Shown here one piece after another: positions 35,305-43,465 of a stretch of 64,000 nucleotides of DNA. The DNA lies in assembly GCF_015704865.1 (NCBI RefSeq), contig NZ_JADQTO010000016.1, positions 1-64,000 on the forward strand. Reading direction: 5' to 3'. The translations under genes were made by a program, and so were the position numbers. How positions within the stretch are numbered: the first letter of the stretch is position 1; every line of letters starts with the position of its first letter. The notes beneath the pieces are model-generated. The model was given only the letters and a program-made list of their open reading frames with translations. It had not been told where the DNA came from and ran no database searches. Source of the DNA: Actinoplanes aureus. GTDB lineage: Bacteria > Actinomycetota > Actinomycetes > Mycobacteriales > Micromonosporaceae.

Positions 35305-35615
35305 TATCGGCTCTCCCTGGCGTGGCTCACGGCGTCGGTGACGATGTGGGCGACGTGTTCGTCCACCAGGGAGTATGCGATCTCCCGACCGCGCCGCACA
35401 CCCCGCACCACGCCGGCGCCACGCAGAACCCGCAGGTGCTGGGAGACCAGCGGCTGCGGGGCGCCCAGTTTCGCTACCAAATCATGCACGCATCGTTCGC
35501 CCTCGCCCAGTTCCACCACGATCGCTACGCGGATCGGCGCGGAGAGCGCGCGCAGCAGTGCCCCCGCCGACTCGTACGACTCGTAGCCGGCGGCGGTCGT
35601 GTGCGGGTCAGCCAT
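35304..35615 (-). CDS. ArsR/SmtB-family zinc-responsive repressor
   Basis: The 103-residue winged-helix protein has a DNA-reading helix in APQPLVSQHLRVLRGAGVV. At the C-terminal helix it shows the alpha5 metal site D-x-H-x10-H-x2-E (DEHVAHIVTDAVSHARE), the signature of SmtB/CzrA-type zinc sensors. It overlaps the znuB end by eight bases and the zur start by one. A repressor of this type inside an uptake operon is unusual, since they usually control efflux genes. Confidence 0.88.
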   Translation of the reverse strand: MADPHTTAAGYESYESAGALLRALSAPIRVAIVVELGEGERCVHDLVAKLGAPQPLVSQHLRVLRGAGVVRGVRRGREIAYSLVDEHVAHIVTDAVSHARESR

Positions 35616-36477
35616 GGAGCACCACGTCCGGGGGTTCGGTGGTCACCGGCGGGCGGTTGTGCCGGCGACGCAGGTTACGCCGGATCATCCCACCGATCGT
35701 GGCGCCGAGGAACGCGACAAGTGCCATCAGGACCGTGGTGGCGCCCGGTGCGGTGTCCGCCTCGGCCGAGACCACGACGCCGAGGCCGGCGGAGGCCAGG
35801 CCGATCAGCATGGCCGCCGCCATGGTGGTGCGGAAGCCCCGGGTGACCTGCTGGGCGGCGGCGACCGGGACCACCATCAGCGCGGAGACCAGCAGCAGGC
35901 CGACGGTGCGCATCGCGATGGTGACGGTCACCGCGGTGGTCACCGCGAGCAGGATGTTGAGGGTACGCACGGGAAGCCCGCTGACCCGGGCGTACTCCTC
36001 GTCGTTGCAGAGTGCGAAGAGCGCCGGCCGCAGCAGCAGCATGGCCGCCAGCACCGCCGCGGCCAGTCCGCCGATCACCACGATGTCCTGCGGCGACGTG
36101 GTGATCAGCGAGCCGAACAGGTACTGCATCAGGTTCGAGTTGCCCTTGTCGTCGGAGAGCCCGACCAGCACCACCCCGCCGGCGATCCCGCCGTAGAAAA
36201 GCAGCGCCAGGGCCAGGTCGCCGGAGGTGCGCCCGCGTTCGCGGATCAGCTCGACGCCGACCGCGCCGATCGTGGCGACCACCACCGCGGTGAGCACCGG
36301 CGAGTTGTTGGTGAGCAGGCCCACCCCGACGCCGGTGAGCGCGACGTGCCCGATCCCGTCGCCGATCAGCGAAAGGCGCCGCTGCACCAGGTAGATGCCG
36401 AGCGCCGGCGCGGCGAGACCGATGATCAAGGCGCCGGCCAAGGCACGCAGCATGAAGGGGTACGCGAACAGCTCCAT
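35608..36477 (-). CDS. znuB: Zinc ABC transporter permease ZnuB
   Basis: The 289-residue protein has eight or nine membrane helices and the ABC-3 family start (ELFAYPFMLRALAGALIIGLAAPALGIYLVQRRLSLIGDG, of which the last part is the hallmark). It forms the membrane channel for ZnuC and ZnuA. The ATG shares one base with the stop of znuC. The long upstream extension of this frame lies within znuC and is not coding. Confidence 0.93.
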   Translation of the reverse strand: MELFAYPFMLRALAGALIIGLAAPALGIYLVQRRLSLIGDGIGHVALTGVGVGLLTNNSPVLTAVVVATIGAVGVELIRERGRTSGDLALALLFYGGIAGGVVLVGLSDDKGNSNLMQYLFGSLITTSPQDIVVIGGLAAAVLAAMLLLRPALFALCNDEEYARVSGLPVRTLNILLAVTTAVTVTIAMRTVGLLLVSALMVVPVAAAQQVTRGFRTTMAAAMLIGLASAGLGVVVSAEADTAPGATTVLMALVAFLGATIGGMIRRNLRRRHNRPPVTTEPPDVVLHG

Positions 36478-37265
36478 TAGTAGGACTTGGCCCCCTCGGT
36501 CGGCGCCCACTCGCAGATGCCGGCCTTCACCTCGTCGGCGTGCGGGTGCACGTGGTCGTGGTCCGGCTCGGCGTGATGGCCGGCCGGCTCGGGCGGTGGC
36601 CCCTCGTGCGCGATCCGCCCGTCGTGCACCACCACGGTGCGGCCGATCAGCGGGCGCAGCGGCCCCAGCTCGTGCAGGACCAGCACGATGGTGCCACCGT
36701 TGCCGGCGAACCGGGTCAGCGCCGCGGCGAAGGCCTCCTGGCTGGCCGCGTCCACGCCGGCGTTCGGCTCGTCCAGCACCAGCAGGTCGGGCTTGCCGGC
36801 CAGCGCCCGGGCGATCAGGGTGCGCTGCTGCTGGCCGCCGGAGAGGGTGGCCACCGGGTCGTTGATCCGGTCGAGCAGGCCGACGTCGGTCAGCGCTTCC
36901 CGGACCGCGGTCCGGTCCGCCGCGCCGGGCAGCCGGAAGATGCCGCGCCGGGCCAGCCGCCCGGACGCCACCACCTCGCCGACCGTGGCCGGTACGCCAC
37001 TGCCGGCGCCGAGTCGCTGCGGCACGTACCCGATCCGGGCCCACTGCCGGAACCGGGGCTGCGGGGTGCCGAACAGCTCGATCTCGCCGCGGCTCAGCGG
37101 CACCAGGCCGAGGATGGTCCGGATCAGGGTGGACTTGCCGGAGCCGTTGGCGCCGAGCACCGCCACCACGTCGCCGGGGGACACGCTCAGCGAGACGTCG
37201 CGCAGGATCTCCCGGCCGTCGTAGCCGGCCGCCAGGTGCCGGACCTCAACCACACTCATGCTCAT
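36477..37265 (-). CDS. znuC: Zinc ABC transporter ATP-binding protein ZnuC
   Basis: The 262-residue ATPase has Walker A at residues 38-46 (GANGSGKST), the signature LSGGQQQRTLIARAL and Walker B LLVLDEPNAGVD. A C-terminal His/Asp tail (GHHAEPDHDHVHPHAD) could bind zinc on the cytosolic side. The ATG at 37263-37265 overlaps the znuA stop (ATGA); an in-frame ATG two codons later is possible. Confidence 0.93.
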   Translation of the reverse strand: MSMSVVEVRHLAAGYDGREILRDVSLSVSPGDVVAVLGANGSGKSTLIRTILGLVPLSRGEIELFGTPQPRFRQWARIGYVPQRLGAGSGVPATVGEVVASGRLARRGIFRLPGAADRTAVREALTDVGLLDRINDPVATLSGGQQQRTLIARALAGKPDLLVLDEPNAGVDAASQEAFAAALTRFAGNGGTIVLVLHELGPLRPLIGRTVVVHDGRIAHEGPPPEPAGHHAEPDHDHVHPHADEVKAGICEWAPTEGAKSY

Positions 37266-38188
37266 GACGTACACCCCAACGCCTTGGTGAGCGCGGCCAG
37301 GTTGGCGCGCATCACCGAGAAATAATCCGCGTTCGTGTCGGTGAGGCCCTCGATCGGGTCCAGCACCGCGGTCTGTGCGCCCACCTCGCGGGCGATGGTC
37401 TCGGCGACGGCCGGACTGACGAGCGTCTCGAAGAAGATCGTGGTGGTGCCGTGCTCCTTGGCCTCGGCGGCCACCGCGGCCAGCCGCTGCGGCGACGGCT
37501 CGGCCTCCGGGTCGATGCCGGTGATGCCGATCTGGGTGAGGTCGTAGCGGTCGGCGAGGTAGTGGAACGCCGTGTGGCTGGTCACCAGCTCGCGCCGCTC
37601 GCAGGTCTTCAGCCCCGCCTGGTACTCCTCGTCCAGCTTGGTCAGCTCGGTGTGCAGGGTGGCCGCACGGGCGGTGTAGTCGGCGGCGTGGTCCGGGTCG
37701 GCCTGGCCGAGCCGCTCGGCGAGCTTGTCCGCGATCGTGGCGAGCCGGGTCGGGTCCAGCCAGACGTGCGGGTCGGTGCCGCCGCTGCTCTCCTCGGCGT
37801 GTTCCTCCTCGCCCTCACCCTCGTGCCCGTGGGCGTCGGCCGCCTGCGCGGTCAGCAGCTGAACCGCGGTGCCGGCGTCGAAGGTGTGGTCACCGCCGTT
37901 CTGCTTCACGGCGTCGTCCACCGCGGGCTGAAAGCCGCTCAGGTAGACGACCAGGCCGGCCTCGGTGATCTCCCCGACCTGGCGTGCGTTCAGCTCCACG
38001 TCGTGCGGCTCGGCACCGGGCTTGGTCAGGTTGGTGACGGTCACCACGTCCCCGCCGACCCGCTCGCTGACGAACTGGAGCGGGTAGAAGGCGGTGACGA
38101 CGGCGAGCTTGCCGTCGGCGCTCGACGTCCCGCCACAGCCGCTGAGGGCCACCAGAAGGAGCAGGGCGGGAAGCAGGCGACGCATCAT
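37262..38188 (-). CDS. znuA: Zinc-binding lipoprotein ZnuA (cluster 9 substrate-binding protein)
   Basis: The 308-residue protein has a lipoprotein signal with lipobox LSGC (Cys18). It then has the metal-binding fold with conserved histidines in GAEPHDVEL, DPHVWLDP and TSHTAFHYL, and a His/Glu-rich loop (DAHGHEGEGEEEHAEE) typical of zinc-specific members. The first of two adjacent ATGs was chosen. It leads the operon and lies 22 bases from the Zur-type palindrome. Confidence 0.94.
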   Translation of the reverse strand: MMRRLLPALLLLVALSGCGGTSSADGKLAVVTAFYPLQFVSERVGGDVVTVTNLTKPGAEPHDVELNARQVGEITEAGLVVYLSGFQPAVDDAVKQNGGDHTFDAGTAVQLLTAQAADAHGHEGEGEEEHAEESSGGTDPHVWLDPTRLATIADKLAERLGQADPDHAADYTARAATLHTELTKLDEEYQAGLKTCERRELVTSHTAFHYLADRYDLTQIGITGIDPEAEPSPQRLAAVAAEAKEHGTTTIFFETLVSPAVAETIAREVGAQTAVLDPIEGLTDTNADYFSVMRANLAALTKALGCTS

Positions 38189-38209
38189 GACAGCAACTGT
38201 CGTCGATAA

Positions 38210-38224
38210 TGACAATGATTGTCA
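38210..38224 (-). promoter_or_regulatory. Zur box in front of znuA
   Basis: TGACAATGATTGTCA is a perfect 7-1-7 palindrome in an AT-rich patch immediately upstream of znuA. It resembles known Fur/Zur boxes. With zur in the same operon, zinc-dependent autorepression is the natural reading. Confidence 0.85.
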
Positions 38225-38240
38225 AAAGCGCATGGATCCT

Positions 38241-38510
38241 TCACAGCGCCTTCGACACCGCCGCGACGAGCAGGAGGGTGAGCAGGACCACCCGGACCAC
38301 CCGGGTCGGTGGCGACTGCACCGGCCAGGTGGTGAAGGTGAGCGCGCCCAGTCCGGCGGCGAGCATGCCGAGGAGCAGCGCCCCGATGATGCCCGGCAGG
38401 AAGAGCCCGGCCAGCAGCAGGACGAGCGCACCGACGAACGCCGCCGTCGGGCTCACCCGGGACAGGCGGCGCAATCCGCGCTCGCTGAAACCACGGTCGG
38501 ACGGTGTCAC
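38241..38510 (-). CDS. Small two-helix membrane protein (DUF6703-like)
   Basis: The 89-residue protein has three hydrophobic segments after a basic N-terminus (SDRGFSERGLRRLSR). Its function is unknown. The GTG start at 38508-38510 is divergent from the monooxygenase-like gene by 34 bases. It reads toward znuA, but the Zur box lies after its stop. Confidence 0.65.
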   Translation of the reverse strand: MTPSDRGFSERGLRRLSRVSPTAAFVGALVLLLAGLFLPGIIGALLLGMLAAGLGALTFTTWPVQSPPTRVVRVVLLTLLLVAAVSKAL

Positions 38511-38544
38511 TGGCGGCTCCCTGTCGCGTGCGTACTCTCGTCAC

Positions 38545-38886
38545 ATGCTCGTGCTCAACCGCTTCCACGTCCCACCGGACACGCAGGACGGATTCCTCGA
38601 GCGGGCGCATGCCGCGCTCGCCGCCCTGGCGCGCTGTCCGGGCTACCGGTCCGGCCGGCTCGCCCGGGCCCTGGAGGACCCGTCCGCCTGGACCCTGGCC
38701 ACCGAGTGGGAGTCGGTCGGAGCCTACCGGCGTGCCCTCGGCGGGTTCGACGTGAAGGTGCACGCCACTCCGCTGCTCGCGGAATGCCTCGACGAGCCGT
38801 CCGCGTTCGAGACGCTCGCCGCCGCCGCGCCGGGCGAGCCGGTGGTGATCACCGCCAGCGACCGGGCGGCCGAGCCCTGGCGCTGA
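38545..38886 (+). CDS. Antibiotic biosynthesis monooxygenase (ABM)-type small protein
   Basis: The 113-residue protein has the dimeric ferredoxin-like fold pattern of ABM proteins: LVLNRFHVPPDTQDGFLERAHAALAAL, then WTLATEWESVGAYRRAL. Such proteins range from quinone monooxygenases to heme-degrading enzymes. Nothing here shows the substrate. Confidence 0.72.
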   Translation: MLVLNRFHVPPDTQDGFLERAHAALAALARCPGYRSGRLARALEDPSAWTLATEWESVGAYRRALGGFDVKVHATPLLAECLDEPSAFETLAAAAPGEPVVITASDRAAEPWR

Positions 38887-38902
38887 GCACTAGGCTTTGA
38901 AC

Positions 38903-39421
38903 ATGAGCTCGGCGCCCTACGCACCGCCGCCCTTCGACGGGTCCGTCCCGCCACCGCCACCCGGTCCGGGCGTGCACCCACCCTTTCCGGCTCCCCCGGT
39001 CGAGGGAAAGGGCCGGCGGATCGGCCTGGGCTTCGGCATCGGCGGCGGTGTGCTGCTGCTGGTCTGCGGTGGCGGCGCGGCCGCGCTGTTCGGCGTGTTC
39101 TCGGCGGCCGACGACGCCCTGAACGAGCAGGCCACCGTGGTCGTGAGCCGGTATGTGGACGCGGTGCAGAAGCGGGACTTCGACAAGGCGTACCGGCAGT
39201 TGTGCCAGGACACCAAGGACGACGTGAGCCAGTCCGAGTACACGGCCGAGTTGTCCGCCAGCGAGCCGATCCAGTCGTACCAGATCGGCGATTTCAACGC
39301 GCTCACCTGGAACGTCCCGGTCCGGGTGACGTACACCGACGGCGATGTCGGTGACCTGCGGGCACGGATCCAGCAGAACACCTCGACGGGCGCTTTCGAG
39401 GTGTGCGAACTCGGGGAGTAA
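38903..39421 (+). CDS. Proline-rich single-pass membrane protein (DUF4878-like)
   Basis: The 172-residue protein has a Pro-rich cytosolic N-terminus (PPPFDGSVPPPPPGPG), one Gly-rich membrane helix around residues 40-63 and an extracytoplasmic NTF2-like domain (VVSRYVDAVQKRDFDKAYRQLC with a second Cys near the end). A TTG two codons upstream is an alternative start. Function is unknown. It ends 69 bases before glyS. Confidence 0.7.
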   Translation: MSSAPYAPPPFDGSVPPPPPGPGVHPPFPAPPVEGKGRRIGLGFGIGGGVLLLVCGGGAAALFGVFSAADDALNEQATVVVSRYVDAVQKRDFDKAYRQLCQDTKDDVSQSEYTAELSASEPIQSYQIGDFNALTWNVPVRVTYTDGDVGDLRARIQQNTSTGAFEVCELGE

Positions 39422-39490
39422 CCTCACTTTTCGTCCCTGTCACTCACGATTTCCCCGCCGACACCCAGCCGGCGTAGGAGGAAACCGCAC

Positions 39491-40876
39491 ATGCCTGCCG
39501 ACCGTATCGACAGCGTCGTCAGCCTGGCCAAGCGCCGGGGCTTCGTCTTCCCCTCCAGCGAGATCTACGGAGGGACCCGTTCGGCCTGGGACTACGGTCC
39601 GCTCGGCGTGGAGCTGAAGGAGAACGTGCGCCGGCAGTGGTGGCGCACCATGGTCCAGCAGCGCGACGACATCGTCGGCCTGGACTCCGCCGTCATCCTG
39701 GCCCGCGACGTCTGGGCCGCCTCCGGTCACCTCGACGCCTTCGTCGACCCGCTGACCGAGTGCCAGTCCTGCCACAAGCGCTTCCGGGCCGACCACCTGG
39801 AGGAGGCGTTCGAGGCCAAGCACGGCAAGCTGCCCGCCTCGCTCCAGGAGCTGAACTGCCCGAACTGCGGCAACAAGGGCACCTTCACCGAGCCGAAGAT
39901 GTTCAACGGCCTGATGAAGACCTACCTCGGGCCGACCGAGAGCCAGGAGGGCCTGCACTATCTGCGGCCCGAAACGGCTCAGGGCATCTTCGTCAACTAC
40001 AACAACGTGGCGACCGCGGCCCGCAAGAAGCCGCCGTTCGGCATCGCGCAGGTCGGCAAGAGCTTCCGCAACGAGATCACCCCGGGCAACTTCATTTTCC
40101 GTACGCGTGAGTTCGAGCAGATGGAGATGGAATTCTTCGTCGCGCCCGGCAGCGACGAGGAATGGCACGAGTACTGGCTCCAGCAGCGCTGGGACTGGTA
40201 CCGCGATCTGGGTCTGTCGGAGAGCAACCTGCGCTTCTTCGAGCACCCCAAGGAGAAGCTCTCGCACTACTCGAAGCGGACCGTCGACATCGAGTACCGC
40301 TTCCAGTTCGGCGGCACCGAGTTCGCCGAGCTCGAGGGCATCGCGAACCGCACCGACTTCGATCTGTCGACGCACTCCAAGCACTCCGGTGTCGATCTCT
40401 CCTACTTCGACCAGGAGAAGCAGGAGCGCTGGGTGCCGTACGTCATCGAGCCGGCGGCCGGCCTCACCCGCGCGGTGCTGGCCTTCCTGCTGGAGGCGTA
40501 CGACGAGGACGAGGCGCCGAACACCAAGGGCGGGGTCGACAAGCGTACGGTCATGCGGTTCGACCCGCGGCTCGCGCCGGTCAAGGTCGCCGTGCTGCCC
40601 CTGTCGCGCAACCCCGAGCTGTCGCCGAAGGCCCGTGAGCTGGCCGCGAACCTGCGTAAGCGCTGGATCGTCGAGTTCGACGACTCGCAGGCGATCGGGC
40701 GCCGCTACCGGCGGCAGGACGAGATCGGTACGCCGTTCTGCGTCACGGTCGACTTCGACACCCTCACCGACAACGCGGTGACGGTCCGCGACCGCGACAC
40801 CATGAAGCAGGAGCGCGTCTCCCTCGACCAGATCGAGGACTACCTGATCAAGCGCCTGCCGGGTTGTGGCGTCTGA
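39491..40876 (+). CDS. glyS: Glycyl-tRNA synthetase (alpha2 type)
   Basis: This class II synthetase charges tRNA-Gly. The 461-residue protein has the N-terminal WDYGPLGVELKENV, a zinc-binding CxxC pair region (CQSC and CPNC), motif 2 (FRNEITPGNFIFRTREFEQ, 19 residues), and motif 3 (EPAAGLTRAVLAFL). The C-terminal anticodon-binding domain is complete. AGGAGG lies upstream of the ATG. It converges on the DUF5317 gene with only five bases between stops. Confidence 0.96.
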   Translation: MPADRIDSVVSLAKRRGFVFPSSEIYGGTRSAWDYGPLGVELKENVRRQWWRTMVQQRDDIVGLDSAVILARDVWAASGHLDAFVDPLTECQSCHKRFRADHLEEAFEAKHGKLPASLQELNCPNCGNKGTFTEPKMFNGLMKTYLGPTESQEGLHYLRPETAQGIFVNYNNVATAARKKPPFGIAQVGKSFRNEITPGNFIFRTREFEQMEMEFFVAPGSDEEWHEYWLQQRWDWYRDLGLSESNLRFFEHPKEKLSHYSKRTVDIEYRFQFGGTEFAELEGIANRTDFDLSTHSKHSGVDLSYFDQEKQERWVPYVIEPAAGLTRAVLAFLLEAYDEDEAPNTKGGVDKRTVMRFDPRLAPVKVAVLPLSRNPELSPKARELAANLRKRWIVEFDDSQAIGRRYRRQDEIGTPFCVTVDFDTLTDNAVTVRDRDTMKQERVSLDQIEDYLIKRLPGCGV

Positions 40877-40881
40877 TTGCT

Positions 40882-41475
40882 TCACCCTTTGAGTCGATGA
40901 CGAGAGCACCGGTCGTTTCCGGCACTCTCGTCATCGGCGGGTGAAATGCGTACCCCGCTGGGCCGCATGCCGGCCGCGATGATGCCGGCGGCGCCCAGCA
41001 GCAGGGCGATGTCGCCGATCGAGATGACGCCGTGGATGGCGGGGACCGGGATCACGTCGCCGAGCCAGAGCAGCCGGGTGCCGGCGTCGGCGACGAAGTG
41101 TTTGGCGGCGCCGGGATCGGCCGGCAGGGCGGCGGCTGCCTGAACCGCCTCGGCGGTGTGCGGCATGCGGCCGTTCACGGCGATGGCGGCCGCGTTGAGA
41201 GCTCCGCCGGTGAGCACCGCGCCGACCGCCAGTTGCAGAGCGCGGCCACGTCCGCGCAGGTTGGCGAGCAGGAACGCGAAGGCCAGACCGAACACCGGAA
41301 TCAGCAGCGAGAATCCGGGCCGGATGTGACGCAGTTGCAGGAATTGCAGCACGGCCGCCAGCCAGAGCAGCCACGCGTGCCGCAGTGGGACGTGGATCAG
41401 GTGCCGCAGCCGCCCGCCGGCGAGGTAGCCGGCGGGCACGGCGAGCAGCAGCGGTGCCAGCATGAGGACGGCCAT
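40882..41475 (-). CDS. DUF5317 family membrane protein
   Basis: The 197-residue protein has about five membrane helices and the family features RMPHTAEAVQAAAALP and HFVADAGTRLLWLGDVIPVP. Function is unknown. It begins two bases after the stop of a 29-codon peptide gene on the same strand, with which it is probably co-translated. Confidence 0.78.
   Translation of the reverse strand: MAVLMLAPLLLAVPAGYLAGGRLRHLIHVPLRHAWLLWLAAVLQFLQLRHIRPGFSLLIPVFGLAFAFLLANLRGRGRALQLAVGAVLTGGALNAAAIAVNGRMPHTAEAVQAAAALPADPGAAKHFVADAGTRLLWLGDVIPVPAIHGVISIGDIALLLGAAGIIAAGMRPSGVRISPADDESAGNDRCSRHRLKG
40896..40935. terminator. Hairpin in the glyS/DUF5317 convergent 3' region
   Basis: GATGACGAGAG at 40896-40906 pairs perfectly with CTCTCGTCATC at 40925-40935. 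It sits 20 bases after the glyS stop and lies inside the last codons of the convergent DUF5317 gene. It probably terminates glyS transcription. Confidence 0.65.
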
Positions 41476-41477
41476 GC

Positions 41478-41567
41478 TCAGCCGCCGCTGAGATAGGGCG
41501 CACCGATCGTGTAGATGAGGGTGCCGAGGCCGGCGAGCAGAACGGCGGCGCGAGCGATTCGTTTCAT
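41478..41567 (-). CDS. 29-residue membrane peptide upstream of DUF5317
   Basis: An ATG at 41565-41567 preceded by AAAGGGGA (7-base spacing) opens a 29-codon frame encoding MKRIARAAVLLAGLGTLIY and ten more residues, ending LSGG. It has a basic start and one short hydrophobic helix. The stop is two bases before the DUF5317 start. It may be a real small protein or a leader peptide controlling the next gene. Confidence 0.6.
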   Translation of the reverse strand: MKRIARAAVLLAGLGTLIYTIGAPYLSGG

Positions 41568-41569
41568 GA

Positions 41570-41615
41570 TGTATTCCCCTTTGTCGACTCTTTTATTTCC
41601 TTGATAGGGAATACA
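41570..41615 (-). promoter_or_regulatory. Inverted repeat spanning the Shine-Dalgarno of the 29-residue peptide
   Basis: GGGAATACA occurs on the plus strand at 41607-41615 and its exact complement TGTATTCCC at 41570-41578. On the minus-strand transcript the second arm contains the ribosome binding site, so a hairpin with a 28-base AT-rich loop would hide it. A DNA operator for a dimeric regulator is the alternative. Confidence 0.55.
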
Positions 41616-41692
41616 GTAGGCCGCGCGAATGCGCCGGGTAATCGACTATTGGCTATTCAATAATGAACGAATACGCGTTGCGCATTTACGTT

Positions 41693-42175
41693 TCAGAACT
41701 CAAATCCGCCGGGGCGCTGGTTGCGATCGGCGATCAGTCCGGCCAGCACCGCGACGGCGATCTCCGGACCGGTACGGCTGCCGATGTTCAGCCCGATCGG
41801 CCGGTGTACCCGGGCGATCTCCTCGTCCGGCACGCCCAGCTCGCGCAGCGCCGCGACGTGCGGACCCTCGTGCCGCGGGTTCCCCACGATGCCGATCCAC
41901 CGGGTCGGCCGGGCGAGGACCTCCCGCAGCACGGTGCCGATCTCGTCGCGGTGGTGGTCGGTCAGCACCACGTCGGTGTGCTCGTCCAGCTCGGCGGCGG
42001 CCAGGTCACCCACGAACGTGTCCCCGTGCGGCCGCGGCGTCCCGCCCAGCCGGGTCGGGTCCGGCTCCACCAGCACGGTCTGGAACCCCAGCTCCGACCC
42101 GAACCGCAGGAGCGCCTCGGCCACCGGCGACTCGAACACGGCGACCAGCCGGCGGGGGCTCAGCGCGTCACTCAT
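41693..42175 (-). CDS. XdhC C-terminal-type (Rossmann) protein
   Basis: The 160-residue protein corresponds only to the C-terminal Rossmann domain of XdhC/CoxI proteins: VEPDPTRLGG near residue 38, DHHRDEIGTVLREVL, and GIVGNPRH followed by GLNIGSRTGPEIAVAVLA. XdhC helps insert sulfurated molybdenum cofactor into xanthine dehydrogenase. The N-terminal XdhC/CoxI domain is missing and no molybdoenzyme gene is nearby. The ATG at 42173-42175 is divergent from dus. Confidence 0.78.
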   Translation of the reverse strand: MSDALSPRRLVAVFESPVAEALLRFGSELGFQTVLVEPDPTRLGGTPRPHGDTFVGDLAAAELDEHTDVVLTDHHRDEIGTVLREVLARPTRWIGIVGNPRHEGPHVAALRELGVPDEEIARVHRPIGLNIGSRTGPEIAVAVLAGLIADRNQRPGGFEF

Positions 42176-42244
42176 CCGCCCGACTTTGCCAGAAGGTCGC
42201 GGTCGATTCGAGGTCGTCGGGCCGGGCGTGTCACCCTGGAGCGC

Positions 42245-43378
42245 GTGACCGCACCACTCATGCTCGGCGACCACGCCGTCAACCCGCCCGTCGTGCTCGC
42301 TCCGATGGCGGGGATCACCAACGTGGCGTTCCGGCGGCTCTGCCGGGAGCAGGGCGGCGGTGTCTACGTCTGCGAGATGATCACGACACGGGCGCTGGTC
42401 GAGCGGATCCCCAAGACGCTCAAGATGATCGCGTTCGCCGAGGACGAGGGTTTCCGCAGCCTGCAGCTCTACGGCGTGGATCCGGACGTGACCGCGGCCG
42501 CGGTCCGGATGGTCGGCGAGGACAACCTCGCGGATCACATCGACCTGAACTTCGGATGCCCGGTGCCGAAGGTGACGCGGCGTGGTGGCGGGTCGGCTCT
42601 GCCGTGGCGCCGCCGGCTGTTCGCGCGGATCGTCGGCCAGGCGGTGGAGGCGGCGAAGCCCTACGGCATTCCGGTGACGATCAAGATGCGCAAGGGCATC
42701 GACGAGGACCATCTGACGTACGTCGAAGCGGGTCTCGCCGCCCAGGACGCCGGTGTGGCCGCGGTGGCCCTGCACGCGCGCACTGCCGAGCAGCGCTACT
42801 CCGGCAAGGCCGACTGGGATGCGATCGCCACCCTGAAGCAGGCCCTGGACGTGCCGGTGCTCGGCAACGGCGACATCTGGGAGGGTTCGGACGCGCTGCG
42901 CATGGTCCAGCACACCGGCGTCGACGGGGTGGTCGTCGGCCGCGGCTGCCTGGGCCGCCCGTGGCTCTTCGCCGACCTGGAGGCCGCTTTCACCCAGGGC
43001 GCCGGCTACCGGCCGGTGCTGCCGACCCTCGGTGAGGTTGCGAAGATCATCTCCCGGCACGCGCAGCTGCTGGTCGAGGCGCTGGAGGACGAGAAGCACG
43101 GCTGCGCCGACTTCCGCAAGCACGTCGCCTGGTACCTGAAGGGTTTCCCGGTCGGCGGCGACCTGCGCCGCAGCCTCGCGATGATCTCCTCGCTGACCGA
43201 GCTGGACGACCTGCTCGCCAAGCTGGACCCGGCGGTGCCGTTCCCGGCCGACGCGCTGGGCCAGCCGCGGGGCCGGGTGAACGCTCCCGGCAAGGTCTCG
43301 CTCCCGCACGGCTGGCTGGACAGCCGAGACGACGACACCGTCCCGGAAGGCGCCGAGACCGACGAATCCGGCGGCTGA
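42245..43378 (+). CDS. dus: tRNA-dihydrouridine synthase (DusB-like)
   Basis: This FMN enzyme reduces uridines in tRNA D-loops. The 377-residue protein has APMAGITNVAFRRLC, the active-site segment DLNFGCPVPKV, the KMRKG substrate loop and HARTAEQRYSG, with FMN-phosphate contacts in VLGNGDI and VVVGRGCLGRPW. The GTG start at 42245 lies six codons before an in-frame ATG. It ends at a strong bidirectional terminator. Confidence 0.93.
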   Translation: MTAPLMLGDHAVNPPVVLAPMAGITNVAFRRLCREQGGGVYVCEMITTRALVERIPKTLKMIAFAEDEGFRSLQLYGVDPDVTAAAVRMVGEDNLADHIDLNFGCPVPKVTRRGGGSALPWRRRLFARIVGQAVEAAKPYGIPVTIKMRKGIDEDHLTYVEAGLAAQDAGVAAVALHARTAEQRYSGKADWDAIATLKQALDVPVLGNGDIWEGSDALRMVQHTGVDGVVVGRGCLGRPWLFADLEAAFTQGAGYRPVLPTLGEVAKIISRHAQLLVEALEDEKHGCADFRKHVAWYLKGFPVGGDLRRSLAMISSLTELDDLLAKLDPAVPFPADALGQPRGRVNAPGKVSLPHGWLDSRDDDTVPEGAETDESGG

Positions 43379-43412
43379 CGGCTTCTCTGCCGGATCACCT
43401 CGCGGAACCGGA

Positions 43413-43449
43413 CCGAGGCCGCCGGGTACGCGACCCGCCGCGGCCTCGG
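43413..43449. terminator. Bidirectional terminator between dus and the GH43 genes
   Basis: CCGAGGCCGC at 43413-43422 pairs with GCGGCCTCGG at 43440-43449. The stem is extended by an inner CGGGT/ACCCG pairing. It sits between two converging genes. Confidence 0.85.
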
Positions 43450-43465
43450 CCTCGGATGATGCGGA

